This document shows, piece by piece, positions 16,793-26,075 of a DNA stretch of 64,000 nucleotides. The DNA is from Oscillospiraceae bacterium (GTDB lineage Bacteria > Bacillota > Clostridia > Oscillospirales > Acutalibacteraceae), in NCBI GenBank assembly GCA_003514385.1, contig DOQR01000001.1, positions 62,001 to 126,000 of the forward strand. The letters are read 5' to 3'. The notes below the pieces were generated by a model. It was given only the letters and a program-made list of their open reading frames with translations, made no database searches and had not been told where the DNA came from. Each line of letters starts with the position of its first letter. The stretch's first letter is position 1. The translations under genes and the position numbers were made by a program.

Positions 16793-16978
16793 TGAAATTC
16801 GTTCCTCTGGAACGAGTGAAATATCTTCGATGTGAAATATTTGTTTCGCAAATGTGAAATATGCCTGCGGCATATAAAGGAACGAATTTTATTTCACTTG
16901 ATGCACAGCATCAATTTTCACAATTCCGAGCTTGCGAGAAATTATTTCATGTCGAGCAAAGCGAGACATTTCACTTTT
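16793..16978. repeat. Array of short palindromes spaced by GTGAAAT/ATTTCAC
   Basis: Four GTGAAAT units on the left alternate with small hairpins (TCGTTCC/GGAACGA, ATC/GAT, ATTTG/CAAAT, ATGCC/GGCAT). After the centre, GGAACGAA returns inverted and the units read ATTTCAC, with further palindromes such as GATGC/GCATC. The whole is a large inverted structure built of hairpins. It directly follows the tRNA terminator and encodes no supported protein. Confidence 0.75.
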
Positions 16979-17023
16979 TAAAGAGCTAAAACTTGCAGAG
17001 CTTACAAATTTAATTTCGCACTT

Positions 17024-17060
17024 ACATGAACGCTCTATTGCAGTGTTCATGTTATTTTTT
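17024..17060 (+). terminator. Possible hairpin terminator
   Basis: ACATGAAC (17024-17031) and GTTCATGT (17045-17052) pair perfectly and are followed by TATTTTTT. No gene is seen just upstream, so it could end a transcript running through the palindrome array. Confidence 0.5.
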
Positions 17061-17155
17061 AGAAAGAGAATAGAGACAGAATTTCAATGTGCTCAATAGA
17101 CAGAATGAAAGTCCGCGAGCAGGCGAGCGATTTCACTCTTCGCTTCTCATACAAC

Positions 17156-17188
17156 AACCCCCGGAGACTTCCAAAATCTCCGGGGGTT
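17156..17188 (-). terminator. Terminator of the long leftward operon
   Basis: AACCCCCGGAGA (17156-17167) and TCTCCGGGGGTT (17177-17188) form a perfect 12-bp stem just after the last leftward gene; the minus-strand tail TGTTGT is T-rich. Confidence 0.8.
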
Positions 17189-17207
17189 CATTCATTTTTA
17201 GTTGCGT

Positions 17208-18611
17208 TTACTCGCTGTATCTGTCTGCGATGCTTCTGCCCATGAGCACGCCCATGACGGACGCCATCATCAGACCTCTTGTCCAGCCGCTCGAGTCGCC
17301 GAGGCAATGGAGACCTCTGACGTTCGTGTCGAAGTTTTCATCCATCTTGATGCGGTTGGAGTAGAACTTGAGCTCGGGGGAGTAGAGCAGCGTCTCCTCC
17401 GCGGCGAAGCCGGGCACGACGTAGTCGACAGCCTGGATGAAGTTGATTATGTTGAGCATCGCGCGGTAGGGCATGGCGGCGGTTATGTCGCCCGCGACGG
17501 CGTCGGGGAGAGTGGGTCTGACATTCGAGCGGTCAAGCTCCTTCTGCCATGTGCGCTTTCCGTCGAGGATATCGCCGTAGCGCTGGACGAGAATATGTCC
17601 CGCGCCGAGCATATTTGTCAGCTCGCCGACCTTCTGTGCGTATTCGATCGGCTGGTTGAACGGCTGATTGAAGTTGTGGGAGCAGAGTATCGCGAGGTTC
17701 GTGTTGTTGCTCTTGAGCTCTTTGTATGAGTGTCCATTGACAACGGCGAGGTCGTTGTCGTAGTTCTCCTGGCTGACAAATCCGCCGGGATTCTGGCAGA
17801 ATGTGCGGACCTTGTTCTTGAACGGCTTGGGGTAGCCTATGAGCTTCGACTCATAGAGAACGTCGTTGACCTTCTCCATGACCTCGTTTCTTATCTCGAC
17901 GCGCACGCCGATGTCGACCGTGCCGGGCTGATGAGAGATATCATGCTGAGCGCAGAGCTTTTCGAGCCAGTCTGCGCCGCGGCGTCCGGTCGCGATGACC
18001 GTGTGATCCGCGAAAATCTCTATGTTCTCGTCGCCCTTGCGGACATAGACGCCCTTGCACTGGTCGCCCTCAAGAATTATGTTGTCGCACTCGTAGCCGA
18101 AGAGCATGTCAACGCCGTTTTCGATGAGATACTGCTCGATGGCATAGTATATGTCCTGCGCCTTCTCGGTGCCGAGGTGGCGTATCGGGCAGTCAACGAG
18201 GCGAAGACCCGCTTTTATCGCGCGCTTTCTTATCTCCTTGACTTCCTCTTCGCGTCCGACGCCCTCAACATGGGTGTCCGCGCCGAACTCGAGATAGATG
18301 CTGTCGGCATATTCAATAGTCTTCTGCGCCACATCGTAGCCGATGAGCTCGGGGAGCTGACCGCCGACCTCGGGGCTCAGGGACAGTTTGCCGTCCGAGA
18401 ATGCGCCAGCGCCGGAGAATCCGGTCGTTATGTGGCAATAGGGCTTGCAGTTGACGCACTTGTTGGTCTTTGATTTGGGGCAGCGGCGCTTTTCAATCGG
18501 CTGACCCTTTTCAACCATCATGATTTTCTTGTTCGCGCCCTTGCGGATAAGCTCAATGGCCGTGAATATTCCGGCAGGACCCGCGCCGATGATAACTACG
18601 TCGTATTTCAT
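17208..18611 (-). CDS. FAD-dependent oxidoreductase (COG2509-like)
   Basis: This 467-residue flavoprotein starts with a dinucleotide-binding motif (VIIGAGPAGIFTAIEL) and has a cysteine group near residues 44-59 (C-x9-C-x2-C-x3-C, in RRCPKSKTNKCVNCKPYC), followed by TTGFSGAGAFSDGKL, all typical of the uncharacterised FAD-dependent dehydrogenase family COG2509. A second nucleotide-binding signature, TVIATGRRGADW, lies near 205. The physiological substrate is unknown. It closes a leftward run of genes directly after folK (16-bp gap), so it is probably expressed with the folate genes. Confidence 0.85.
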   Translation of the reverse strand: MKYDVVIIGAGPAGIFTAIELIRKGANKKIMMVEKGQPIEKRRCPKSKTNKCVNCKPYCHITTGFSGAGAFSDGKLSLSPEVGGQLPELIGYDVAQKTIEYADSIYLEFGADTHVEGVGREEEVKEIRKRAIKAGLRLVDCPIRHLGTEKAQDIYYAIEQYLIENGVDMLFGYECDNIILEGDQCKGVYVRKGDENIEIFADHTVIATGRRGADWLEKLCAQHDISHQPGTVDIGVRVEIRNEVMEKVNDVLYESKLIGYPKPFKNKVRTFCQNPGGFVSQENYDNDLAVVNGHSYKELKSNNTNLAILCSHNFNQPFNQPIEYAQKVGELTNMLGAGHILVQRYGDILDGKRTWQKELDRSNVRPTLPDAVAGDITAAMPYRAMLNIINFIQAVDYVVPGFAAEETLLYSPELKFYSNRIKMDENFDTNVRGLHCLGDSSGWTRGLMMASVMGVLMGRSIADRYSE

Positions 18612-18627
18612 TGGTACACCTCGTTCT

Positions 18628-19134
18628 TTATTCGGGAAGAGTTATCTCTTCGTTTATTCTTTCAACGCCGTCCGTGCCGATCTCGTGAAGAGCCGGCAGG
18701 AAGAAGAGTCCGGGCGCTCTGCCGGACGGGAACAGATCGAGCAGCGGAACCATCACGAAAGCGCGCTCGTGTATTCTCGGGTGGGGCAGGGTGAGCAGAA
18801 AGCTCTCGCTCTTCATGCCCTCATAGAGCAGCAGGTCGAGGTCGAGCACGCGCGGTCCGTCTTTTATCGTCCTCACGCGGCCGTAAGCTCCCTCGATGCC
18901 GAGGCATGCGCCGAGCAGCATCTGCGCGGACAGCTCCGTCTCCACTATTATCGCGGCGTTGTAAAACAGCGGCTGCGCCTCATATCCGACCGGGCGGGTC
19001 TCATAGACGTGGGAGCACGCCGTTATTTTCGTCTTTGGTAGGCGGGACAGAGAGCGCACAGCGCCGTTTATGTTCTTCAGTCTGTCCCCCATGTTTGAAC
19101 CGATCCCTATAACTGCCTGCATACAGTTTGCCAT
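18628..19134 (-). CDS. folK: HPPK, folate biosynthesis (FolK)
   Basis: FolK transfers pyrophosphate from ATP to 6-hydroxymethyl-7,8-dihydropterin. The 168-residue protein shows the family motifs GIGSNMGDR near residue 12, ETRPVGYEAQPLFYNAA near 46, and GPRVLDLDLLLY near 92 with the Mg2+-binding aspartates, then LPHPRIHERAFV. The start could also be the methionine four codons in (MQAVIGIGSN). It follows folB in the leftward folate cluster. Confidence 0.95.
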   Translation of the reverse strand: MANCMQAVIGIGSNMGDRLKNINGAVRSLSRLPKTKITACSHVYETRPVGYEAQPLFYNAAIIVETELSAQMLLGACLGIEGAYGRVRTIKDGPRVLDLDLLLYEGMKSESFLLTLPHPRIHERAFVMVPLLDLFPSGRAPGLFFLPALHEIGTDGVERINEEITLPE

Positions 19135-19181
19135 AAAATCTACAGTCCTTTCGATTGATGTTTCTTGCCCGTTTTATGTTT

Positions 19182-19544
19182 TTACTTTCTTTCCCTGTAA
19201 ATGCTGACCGCGGCGAAGCCGAAATCCGCCTTCATCGGCGCGTCCGGCTTTTTGCAGGTCACTCTCACGCCCTCAATGGGCGGAAATTCTTCGAGCAGTG
19301 CGTCGGCGACTCGCCGCGCGGCACGCTCAATGAGCTTGTCCTTCTGCGAGGAAAACACCCTGCGCGCGCATTTTATCATCTGCGCGTAGCTGACGGTGTC
19401 GTTTAAGTCGTCGCTCTCGCCGGCTTTTGAAAGCGGAATGTCCGCCTCAATGTCGAGAATGAAGAACTGCCCGTCCTCCTGCTCCTCGGGATTGACCCCG
19501 TGATAGGCGAAGAGGCGAAGCGAATTTATAATTATCTTATCCAC
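19182..19544 (-). CDS. folB: Dihydroneopterin aldolase FolB
   Basis: FolB cleaves 7,8-dihydroneopterin to 6-hydroxymethyl-7,8-dihydropterin and glycolaldehyde. The 120-residue length is standard. Visible motifs are the N-terminal LRLFAYHGVNPEEQEDGQ with the substrate-binding region and a later VRVTCKKPDAPM with the conserved lysine (near 98). It overlaps the end of folP by 8 bp, so it is translationally coupled to it. Confidence 0.95.
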   Translation of the reverse strand: MDKIIINSLRLFAYHGVNPEEQEDGQFFILDIEADIPLSKAGESDDLNDTVSYAQMIKCARRVFSSQKDKLIERAARRVADALLEEFPPIEGVRVTCKKPDAPMKADFGFAAVSIYRERK

Positions 19545-20373
19545 CGTCTGCCTCCCCGTATATCTTTTTCAGTGCGTCCGCGACGCGCGCCGACTGGACG
19601 GCGGAGAACACATCGTGGGCGCGGATAACATCTGCGCCGTTCAATATGCTCGCCGTGTGCAGCGCCACCGTTCCCGGGTCGCGCTTTGCGGCGTCTGTCT
19701 CGCCCGATGCCGTGCCGATAACGCGCTTTCGCGACGCGGCGGACATCAGCGCGCTGCCGTCGGTCTTTATCTTCCCGATATCCCTTATCAGGCGCAGGTT
19801 GTCCTCGTAGCTCTTTGCAAAGCCGATTCCCGGGTCGAAGCAGAGGCTGCTCGCCGGTATCCCGTGCGATTTTGCGACCCTCGCGGCTCTGCCGAAAAAG
19901 TCGAGCACATCGTCGGAGACTCCGTTTTCATAGACGGGGACGGCGTCCGCGCCGGCGGGATTGTGCATGATTATCCATCCCGCGCCGAATTCGCTGACAA
20001 CCTTCGCCATCTCGTCGCTTGCTTCCCCGCTGACATCGTTGATTATCTTCGCGCCGTGCGTGAGAGCCGTGCGCGCGCATTCGGGATAGAATGTGTCAAC
20101 GCTTATCGGGACGGTTATTCTGCCCTTTAACAGATCGAGCACCGGAATGAGCCTCGCGTTCTCTTCGTCGGCGGAGAGCCTTGTTGAGCCGGGGCGGGTC
20201 GACTGCGCGCCGACATCGATGATATCCGCGCCGAGCGACTGCATCTCAAGCGCGTGCTCAAGTGCCTTCTGCGGCTCGTCCCATTTGCCGCCGTCCGAAA
20301 AGGAATCGGGAGTTATATTGAGTATCCCGCACACAAGGGTGTGGGAGGAGGTATCAAAAATAAATCTCTCCAT
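19537..20373 (-). CDS. folP: Dihydropteroate synthase FolP
   Basis: FolP condenses the pterin pyrophosphate with p-aminobenzoate, the step blocked by sulfonamides. The 278-residue protein has GILNITPDSFSDGG near residue 16, DVGAQSTRPGS near 56, the ISVDTFYPECAR strand near 92, INDVSG near 112, and a C-terminal lysine/arginine motif (SRKRVIG) and RAHDV. It lies 9 bp after folE and overlaps folB. No pabA/B genes are in the window. Confidence 0.96.
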   Translation of the reverse strand: MERFIFDTSSHTLVCGILNITPDSFSDGGKWDEPQKALEHALEMQSLGADIIDVGAQSTRPGSTRLSADEENARLIPVLDLLKGRITVPISVDTFYPECARTALTHGAKIINDVSGEASDEMAKVVSEFGAGWIIMHNPAGADAVPVYENGVSDDVLDFFGRAARVAKSHGIPASSLCFDPGIGFAKSYEDNLRLIRDIGKIKTDGSALMSAASRKRVIGTASGETDAAKRDPGTVALHTASILNGADVIRAHDVFSAVQSARVADALKKIYGEADGG

Positions 20374-20382
20374 AGTATCGCC

Positions 20383-20940
20383 TTATTTTGTCAGAAGTGA
20401 TATTGCCTCGGCGCGCGCCCTCGCGTCCGAGCGCATCGTGCCGCGCAGAGCGGAAGTCCTCGTCTGCGCACCCGACGCACGCGCTCCGCGCATCGTCATG
20501 CACAGGTGCTCCGCCTCGATAACGACCGCCACGCCGAGCGGGTCGAGCTGTTCGTCAAGGAAGTCCGCAATCTGCGAAGTGAGCCTCTCCTGGAGTTGCG
20601 GTCTGCGCGCGAAGCTGTCAACTATCCTCGCGAGCTTCGACAGACCGATAACTTTGCCGTCGCGCGGGATATATGCTATATGCGCCCTGCCGATGAACGG
20701 CAGAAGATGATGCTCGCACATCGAATACATCGGGATGTCGCGGACAATGACCATCTCTTCGTTTTTCTCTTCGTTGAAGAGCTTGACATGGCGTTTCGGG
20801 TCGTCCTCGAGTCCCGAGAAAATCTCTTCATACATTCTGGCGACCCGTGCGGGCGTTTCGACAAGACCCTCTCTGTCAGGATCCTCGCCTACCGCCGCAA
20901 GTATCTCGCGTACAGCCGCCTCGATTCTCTTTTTGTCCAT
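20383..20940 (-). CDS. folE: GTP cyclohydrolase I FolE
   Basis: FolE converts GTP to dihydroneopterin triphosphate, first step of folate synthesis. The 185-residue protein has the zinc-binding CEHHLLPF motif near residue 74 and the second zinc cysteine in [10 protein letters not shown] near 143, and ends with the usual [11 protein letters not shown] 20940 is chosen because GGGGTGA is 5 nt before it; an ATG one codon earlier (20943) is possible. It begins 11 bp after the end of the transglutaminase-like lipoprotein gene. Confidence 0.95.
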   Translation of the reverse strand: MDKKRIEAAVREILAAVGEDPDREGLVETPARVARMYEEIFSGLEDDPKRHVKLFNEEKNEEMVIVRDIPMYSMCEHHLLPFIGRAHIAYIPRDGKVIGLSKLARIVDSFARRPQLQERLTSQIADFLDEQLDPLGVAVVIEAEHLCMTMRGARASGAQTRTSALRGTMRSDARARAEAISLLTK

Positions 20941-20953
20941 CATTTCACCCCGG

Positions 20954-22078
20954 TTATACGAGAATAAATTCGATGACACAGTGGGTGTCGTCGGCGATAT
21001 AATTAATCTGCGTTGTTGAAAATCCGCCCTTGCCCGCGTCGGCGATGCTGAGGAGTCTGTAGATCTCCTCTTTTTTCAGCAGACCGTCGAGGGCGCTTTG
21101 ATAAGCGTCTTTGGAAGAGAACCTGACGTCGAGTTTGTCGCCCGATTTATGCCCGCCGAACATATTTGAAAGAGCGGTTTTCGTCTCGGCATTGTAGCCG
21201 TCAAACTGTCTGCCGAGCTTGACGAAATAGTTGCTGTCCGTCGCGGTGCAGCAGGCGGACGCATCGGAAAACGTGTGGGTTTTCAGTATCTCTTCGTCCG
21301 TAATATTGAAATAGGCATAGCGTTTGTTCTGCGTCACTCCCTCGCCGATGGGATCGTCCCAGGTGAGGTCGAGGTTATAGGGCTTGCCGTCGATAAAGAC
21401 GACATTCCACATATGTCCCTCGCTCGCGCCGTCCTCGCGCTTCGCCGTGCCGGTAATGACATAGTTTTCTATTCCCGCCTTGTCGAGCAGGAGCTTCGCC
21501 GCCTTTGCGTATCCTTCGCAGGAGGCAGAACCGTTGACGAGCACGCCGTAAGCGGAGCTTGCAATGAGCTTGTCGGAGTCGGTATATCTGCACGAGTCTA
21601 TTATCGCGTCGTGGATAAGCAGTTCCTTGTCAAAATCAGAAGTTTCTTTGACTATCTTTGCGCCGAGCTCATCCGCTTTTACCCGGAGCTCGGCCTTTTT
21701 CTGCTCATACTCGTCTTTGGTCATGGCGTATTCGCAGCTGAACCAGAACTTGCGGTCTCTCGAGACGAGCATACATTCGCGCCCGAGCATTATCAGCTCC
21801 GGATTGTCGTACATAACGGCGAGCCAGACCTTTTCGAGCTCTTCGTTGTTGAGCTCGGGAATTTCAATTTCCTCGGGAAACGACTCAATGTCGCGGAGAA
21901 TGGCGTTGTATGCGCGTTTCTCGTTCTCGTTAAGCTCGCCGAAGTAGTGCTTGAAGTTGCCGAACGCAGACACTTGTTTGGATGAGGGTATATTGTTCAC
22001 CTTTTTCACCGAGCATCCGGTGAATATGAGCATCAGCGCCAGCAGAAGCGCCGCAGGACACAGAAGCTTTCTTGCCAA
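20954..22078 (-). CDS. Lipoprotein with transglutaminase-like domain
   Basis: This 374-residue protein begins with a lipoprotein signal (lipobox FTGC, cysteine near residue 22), so it is anchored outside the membrane. A transglutaminase-like/CysPc-fold core is visible from about residue 155: cysteine in [11 protein letters not shown], histidine in EGHMWNVV and aspartate in NLDLTWDDP form the catalytic triad. Such proteins may act as proteases or cross-linkers at the cell surface; the substrate is not known. It lies in the leftward run between an LCP-like gene and folE. Confidence 0.83.
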   Translation of the reverse strand: MARKLLCPAALLLALMLIFTGCSVKKVNNIPSSKQVSAFGNFKHYFGELNENEKRAYNAILRDIESFPEEIEIPELNNEELEKVWLAVMYDNPELIMLGRECMLVSRDRKFWFSCEYAMTKDEYEQKKAELRVKADELGAKIVKETSDFDKELLIHDAIIDSCRYTDSDKLIASSAYGVLVNGSASCEGYAKAAKLLLDKAGIENYVITGTAKREDGASEGHMWNVVFIDGKPYNLDLTWDDPIGEGVTQNKRYAYFNITDEEILKTHTFSDASACCTATDSNYFVKLGRQFDGYNAETKTALSNMFGGHKSGDKLDVRFSSKDAYQSALDGLLKKEEIYRLLSIADAGKGGFSTTQINYIADDTHCVIEFILV

Positions 22079-22105
22079 ATGACCGCCCCCTTGTTTTATA
22101 AACGG

Positions 22106-22993
22106 TTATTTTCCGCGCTTGCCGGGCGTAACGGTCAGCTCGCCGGCGGAAGAAACAGATGTATATTTTATATCTCCCGCCGCCATCGCAGAGAGAGTGC
22201 GCTCACAGCGCGAGAAATCGACTATCGATATGTCGGTGTCCAAAGAGTCGATTATCTGCGAGAAATAGTTGCGTCCGGAGGCGAGATAGGTCTTGTTGAT
22301 ATACTGCGAGAAAAGCACGCAGAGCAGTTCGCCCTGCTTCTGCGCTCCGCCGCCCGACGGAGTCAGGCAGTAGCGGAAATATTTTAGCAGCGTCTCGCCT
22401 TTGACGGTCTGGTTGCCGGGCATGAGCGAGAGCGACAGCTCCTTTGTCTTATAGCTTATGCGCTCGGGCACGGATATCTGCGCGCCGGAGAGCACGTTGA
22501 TTGCATTCTTGAACTGATTCGCGGTCGAGACGGCGTATTTGTCCGCGGTGAATCCGCAGAGGGAGTCGACCGCTTTCTTGAGCTCTTTCGAGCCGCCGGT
22601 CTTGTAGTGACCCATAAGACTGTCTTTGTTGCCGGAGATATCCACCGAAGTATTCGGATCAAAGGCGCACACGCGCACTTCGCCCGAGTCGAGATCGGCG
22701 TTGACCGCGGCGACAAAATACAGCTCGTCTTTTTCGTCCGAGACGCAGGCGAACATAAATGTCGCCTTGCCGGCGAGCGGCGCGATAGCCTCGTCGGTGC
22801 TCCCGTCGGAGGATTCAACTTCCTTTTCCGGGAACAGGTCGTTCATTGAGAGATGATGCGATTTGAACATATAGGCTACAGAGACGAGGGCGAACGCGAG
22901 CAGAAAGCCGACAAATCCGAGCACGAAAAGCCGAAACTGCTTCGTCTTTTTCTCCTGCGTTGTGCGGAACTTCATTCCCTTTCTTTTCGCCAT
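22106..22993 (-). CDS. Membrane-anchored LCP-like domain protein, divergent
   Basis: This 295-residue protein has a basic N-terminus, one membrane segment (about residues 22-43), and an extracellular domain whose layout resembles LytR-CpsA-Psr phosphotransferases: a DLDSGEVRVCAF strand, a GHYKTGGSKELKKAVDSLCGF segment, and NQFKNAINVLSGAQISVPE. The conserved arginine-aspartate-threonine loop is replaced by FDPNTS, so catalytic activity of the usual kind (transfer of wall polymers to peptidoglycan) is doubtful. The assignment is by pattern only. Confidence 0.55.
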   Translation of the reverse strand: MAKRKGMKFRTTQEKKTKQFRLFVLGFVGFLLAFALVSVAYMFKSHHLSMNDLFPEKEVESSDGSTDEAIAPLAGKATFMFACVSDEKDELYFVAAVNADLDSGEVRVCAFDPNTSVDISGNKDSLMGHYKTGGSKELKKAVDSLCGFTADKYAVSTANQFKNAINVLSGAQISVPERISYKTKELSLSLMPGNQTVKGETLLKYFRYCLTPSGGGAQKQGELLCVLFSQYINKTYLASGRNYFSQIIDSLDTDISIVDFSRCERTLSAMAAGDIKYTSVSSAGELTVTPGKRGK

Positions 22994-23007
22994 ACGATCA
23001 CCTCCGA

Positions 23008-24864
23008 TTATTTATAAAGTATTGCCGCCGAATATGCGCCGAGCGGGACACTGCGTCCGTCGGCGGCGCTGCCGAAGAGCGTGGATGCGCCCCGCCAGCG
23101 TTCGGGGACAGTGTATTCTATCCCGTGGCAGTTTGCGTTTGCGATTATCAGCGCACTGCACGATTCGGAATTGCGCTCATATGCGATGCAGCCGAGCGCC
23201 GAGGATATGCAGTTGAACTCTCCGTCGATAAACGCGGGACAGAGCTTTCTGATCCTGCCGAGGGTTCTGTAGTGGTCGAGCAGCTCCGCGTTCCCATTTC
23301 CCCAGGGGAAGCAGGCGCGGTTGAACGGATCTTCGCCGCCCGCGAGCCCGACCTCGTCGCCGTAATAGACGCAGGGAACGCCGGGGAGCGTGAACTGCAA
23401 AACCGAGGCGAGCTTCAAAAGACAAATGCCCCTTCGATATTGTTCGTCTGTCAAAATACCCCTGTCGCGCCCGTTTTCGGGGCGTTCGATATCGCCGCGT
23501 CCGAGCCGCGTTATGGCGCGCACCGTGTCGTGGGTGCCGATATGGTTCATCAGCGTGTCAAGCGACATGCGCGGATAGTGTTCGACTATATTTTCAACGC
23601 ATTCGCGGAGCTCTTCCGCGTTCGCCGTGCAGACAAAATCTATAACAGCATTTGCAAACGGATAGTTCATCACACTGTCCAGCTCGCCGCCCTCGAGATA
23701 TCTGCGGCGGTGGCCGTAGCTTATCTTGTCGGTCGCGTCCTCCCAGACCTCGCCGTAGATAAACGCGTCTTTTTTCTCTTTTCTGACCGCCTCGTGGAAG
23801 CGGTCGAGAAATTCGTCGGGCAGTTCGTCCGCCACATCGAGCCGCCAGCCCGACGCGCCGAGCCTGAGCCAGTGCCGCGCAACGCCGTTTTCGCCGGTCA
23901 GAAACGCCAGCACGCCCGGATCGGTCTCATTGAGCTCCGGCAGGATGTCAACGCCCCACCAGCAGGCGTAATCGTCCGGCCAGCAACGAAAATTATACCA
24001 CGAACGGTAGGGAGAATTTTTGTCGCAATATGCACCCTTGCCGCCGTAAGACGAAAATTTGTCAAAATATCTGCTGTCGGCGCCCGTGTGGCTGAACACG
24101 CCGTCGAGCAGAATTTTTATCCCGTGCTCTTCCGCACTTTTGCAGAGGGATTTGAAATCCTCCTCTGTGCCGAGCATCGGGTCGATTTTCATGTAGTCGC
24201 CCGTATCGTATCGGTGATTCGAGCGCGCGGAGAAAATCGGGTTCAAATATATGCAGGTGATGCCGAGGCTCTCGAGATAGCCGAGCTTCTCTTCGATGCC
24301 CTTGAGGTCGCCGCCGAAAAAGTCGTATTTTTCAATTTTTCCGTCGGAGTCGGGCTCCCAGTCGGGCTCTTCGCCCCAGCGGGAGTGATATTCCGCCGCG
24401 GGCTTGTTCTCGGGCAGGGGAGTTTTGCCGGAGCGGCAGAACCTGTCCGGGAATATCTGATACATTGTGCCGCCGCGAAGCCACAGGGGCGTGTCGCAGT
24501 TTTCGCGGCATACGGTCAGCCGCCAGCGCGAGCCCTCGCCGATGACGGCATTTCCATTAGATTCAAGTGATATTTTTTTTGTGCCCCACGGGGTGTCGTA
24601 TTCAAAAAAGTACCAGACTATCCCCGCGTTTTCGGGTGCGGCGGTTTCGAGCCGCCACCATTCCTCGTTTTCGCCCTGCATTCGCTCCCACGAGAAAGAA
24701 AAATATTCTCTCTCGCCGCCGTCCGTCTCAAGAATGAGACGAACCGCGCTGCACTGCTCCGAGCGGGGCAGAACTATCCTGAAAATCATATCCTCACCCG
24801 AGCGCACAGCCGCGCCGGGCGAGAGATGATATTTTTTTCTCGAGTTGTAGGGGATAAAATGCAT
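23008..24864 (-). CDS. GH13 alpha-amylase family, neopullulanase/cyclomaltodextrinase-like
   Basis: This 618-residue enzyme lacks a signal peptide, so it should act in the cytoplasm on malto-oligosaccharides. It has an N-terminal beta domain and the GH13 boxes: DGVFSHTG (region I), GWRLDVADEL with the nucleophile aspartate at about 343, GEVWED with the acid glutamate at about 372, and NHIGTHDT (region IV). A YFFGGDL-like KYDFFGGDLKGI segment and a C-terminal beta domain fit neopullulanase or cyclomaltodextrinase. Its neighbours in the leftward run are a DUF4015 glycosidase and an LCP-like protein. Confidence 0.87.
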   Translation of the reverse strand: MHFIPYNSRKKYHLSPGAAVRSGEDMIFRIVLPRSEQCSAVRLILETDGGEREYFSFSWERMQGENEEWWRLETAAPENAGIVWYFFEYDTPWGTKKISLESNGNAVIGEGSRWRLTVCRENCDTPLWLRGGTMYQIFPDRFCRSGKTPLPENKPAAEYHSRWGEEPDWEPDSDGKIEKYDFFGGDLKGIEEKLGYLESLGITCIYLNPIFSARSNHRYDTGDYMKIDPMLGTEEDFKSLCKSAEEHGIKILLDGVFSHTGADSRYFDKFSSYGGKGAYCDKNSPYRSWYNFRCWPDDYACWWGVDILPELNETDPGVLAFLTGENGVARHWLRLGASGWRLDVADELPDEFLDRFHEAVRKEKKDAFIYGEVWEDATDKISYGHRRRYLEGGELDSVMNYPFANAVIDFVCTANAEELRECVENIVEHYPRMSLDTLMNHIGTHDTVRAITRLGRGDIERPENGRDRGILTDEQYRRGICLLKLASVLQFTLPGVPCVYYGDEVGLAGGEDPFNRACFPWGNGNAELLDHYRTLGRIRKLCPAFIDGEFNCISSALGCIAYERNSESCSALIIANANCHGIEYTVPERWRGASTLFGSAADGRSVPLGAYSAAILYK

Positions 24865-24876
24865 TTAAATCTGCCT

Positions 24877-26007
24877 TTATTTCGTGAGGATATATGTGCT
24901 GTCGGTGTTTGAAGCCGAGCTCTTCATTTCAATGACCTTCTTCGAGGCGGGGAAGTTGCGCTGGGCGTCCGCCTTGAGGGAGCTGAGATCGACCGCGAAA
25001 GCGGAGACGTTCGCGCTCCAGAGAGAACCGTTGTATATATCGCTGCTGCCGCCCGCAGCCGCTTCGCCCTTCATCGCGCAGATAACGGGAGTGCCGGAGC
25101 ACGCGGAGACGCAGGAGTTGACGAAGTTCACGAGCACGGCGTTTCTCGATACCGAGCCCTCGCCGTCAAATGTCGCAACGTTCGAATTTAAGTCGGGGAA
25201 CTGCACGCCGTCGAGCAGTATTGCATCAACGCCGAGGTTCTTCACTTCCTTGACGACTTCGAGCAGATAGTTCTGAGCCGTCTGCGAATAGGGGTTGAGC
25301 CACGGCTTGCCGCCCTTGGAAGCCTCGTTGTCGAGCCAGATCATCTGAGTTTTGTTGTAGTGAACAGCCATGGTGCGGTCAATGCGCGGCATCTGTGTAT
25401 CTTTGAAGCAATATATGCGCGCCACGACTTTTATGCCGGACTGCTGAATTTTCTTGACGCTCGCGGCGGCGTTCGCCTGAGCCTTTGATGACGGAGCTTT
25501 ATCTTTTACAGCCGCTATAGACGAGGGATAGCTGAGATAGCCGGATGCGTCTTTGAAATCGATGACAACGGCGTTCTGACCCGCGCTCTTGAGCGAGGAT
25601 ACGAACTGGTCGAGTCCGCTGCCGCCCGCGAGCAGGGAGACATTGCCGACGCGCGCCTTTATCTCGGCAGAAGTCTGCTGATTATCGGCGGGAGCGGTTG
25701 TGTCGTTCTTGCCGCCTTTGTTGTTCTTGTTATCTTTGTTGCCTTTGTTATCTTTTTCGGCCTTCTGCGTGGTTTCGATATTCGCGTCGGAGATGCCGAG
25801 GAGCGTATCGGTGACGAAAAACGCCGCAGTGAAGACAACAGCCGCGCCGAGAACGCACGCGAGGACTATTCCGACTATCTTATTGCGTCTGCGCTCGGTG
25901 TAGCTCTTGCGGCGCTTCGAGCCGCCTGCCGCATGCTTGCTGAACGCGGTTATGCTCCTGTGAGTGCCGGGAGAAAAATACTTGTCATATTTGCTGCGTT
26001 TTGCCAT
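24877..26007 (-). CDS. Membrane-anchored putative glycoside hydrolase (DUF4015)
   Basis: This 376-residue protein has a basic cytoplasmic tail, one membrane span (about residues 45-68), a low-complexity linker rich in Asn/Lys/Gly, and an extracellular TIM-barrel-like domain matching DUF4015 (COG1306): NAVVIDFKDASGYLSYPS near 145, VVARIYCFKD, WLNPYSQ and DAILLDGVQFPD. The family is classed with glycoside hydrolases; a substrate is not known. It is 12 bp upstream of the GH13 gene and follows the Rnf-like genes. Confidence 0.8.
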   Translation of the reverse strand: MAKRSKYDKYFSPGTHRSITAFSKHAAGGSKRRKSYTERRRNKIVGIVLACVLGAAVVFTAAFFVTDTLLGISDANIETTQKAEKDNKGNKDNKNNKGGKNDTTAPADNQQTSAEIKARVGNVSLLAGGSGLDQFVSSLKSAGQNAVVIDFKDASGYLSYPSSIAAVKDKAPSSKAQANAAASVKKIQQSGIKVVARIYCFKDTQMPRIDRTMAVHYNKTQMIWLDNEASKGGKPWLNPYSQTAQNYLLEVVKEVKNLGVDAILLDGVQFPDLNSNVATFDGEGSVSRNAVLVNFVNSCVSACSGTPVICAMKGEAAAGGSSDIYNGSLWSANVSAFAVDLSSLKADAQRNFPASKKVIEMKSSASNTDSTYILTK

Positions 26008-26075
26008 TTTTCATCATCCTCTGTGCCGCGCGGCGGGCATGACATCACCCGTCGGCGTCGGAATTTTTTAATTAA

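Noticed and set aside
16793..16978. CRISPR array
   Set aside because: Units are too short and the spacers are palindromes; no cas genes are present.
22960..24570. Long open frame on the + strand opposite the GH13 gene
   Set aside because: The minus strand carries all GH13 catalytic boxes, and the + frame has no start signal or known motif.
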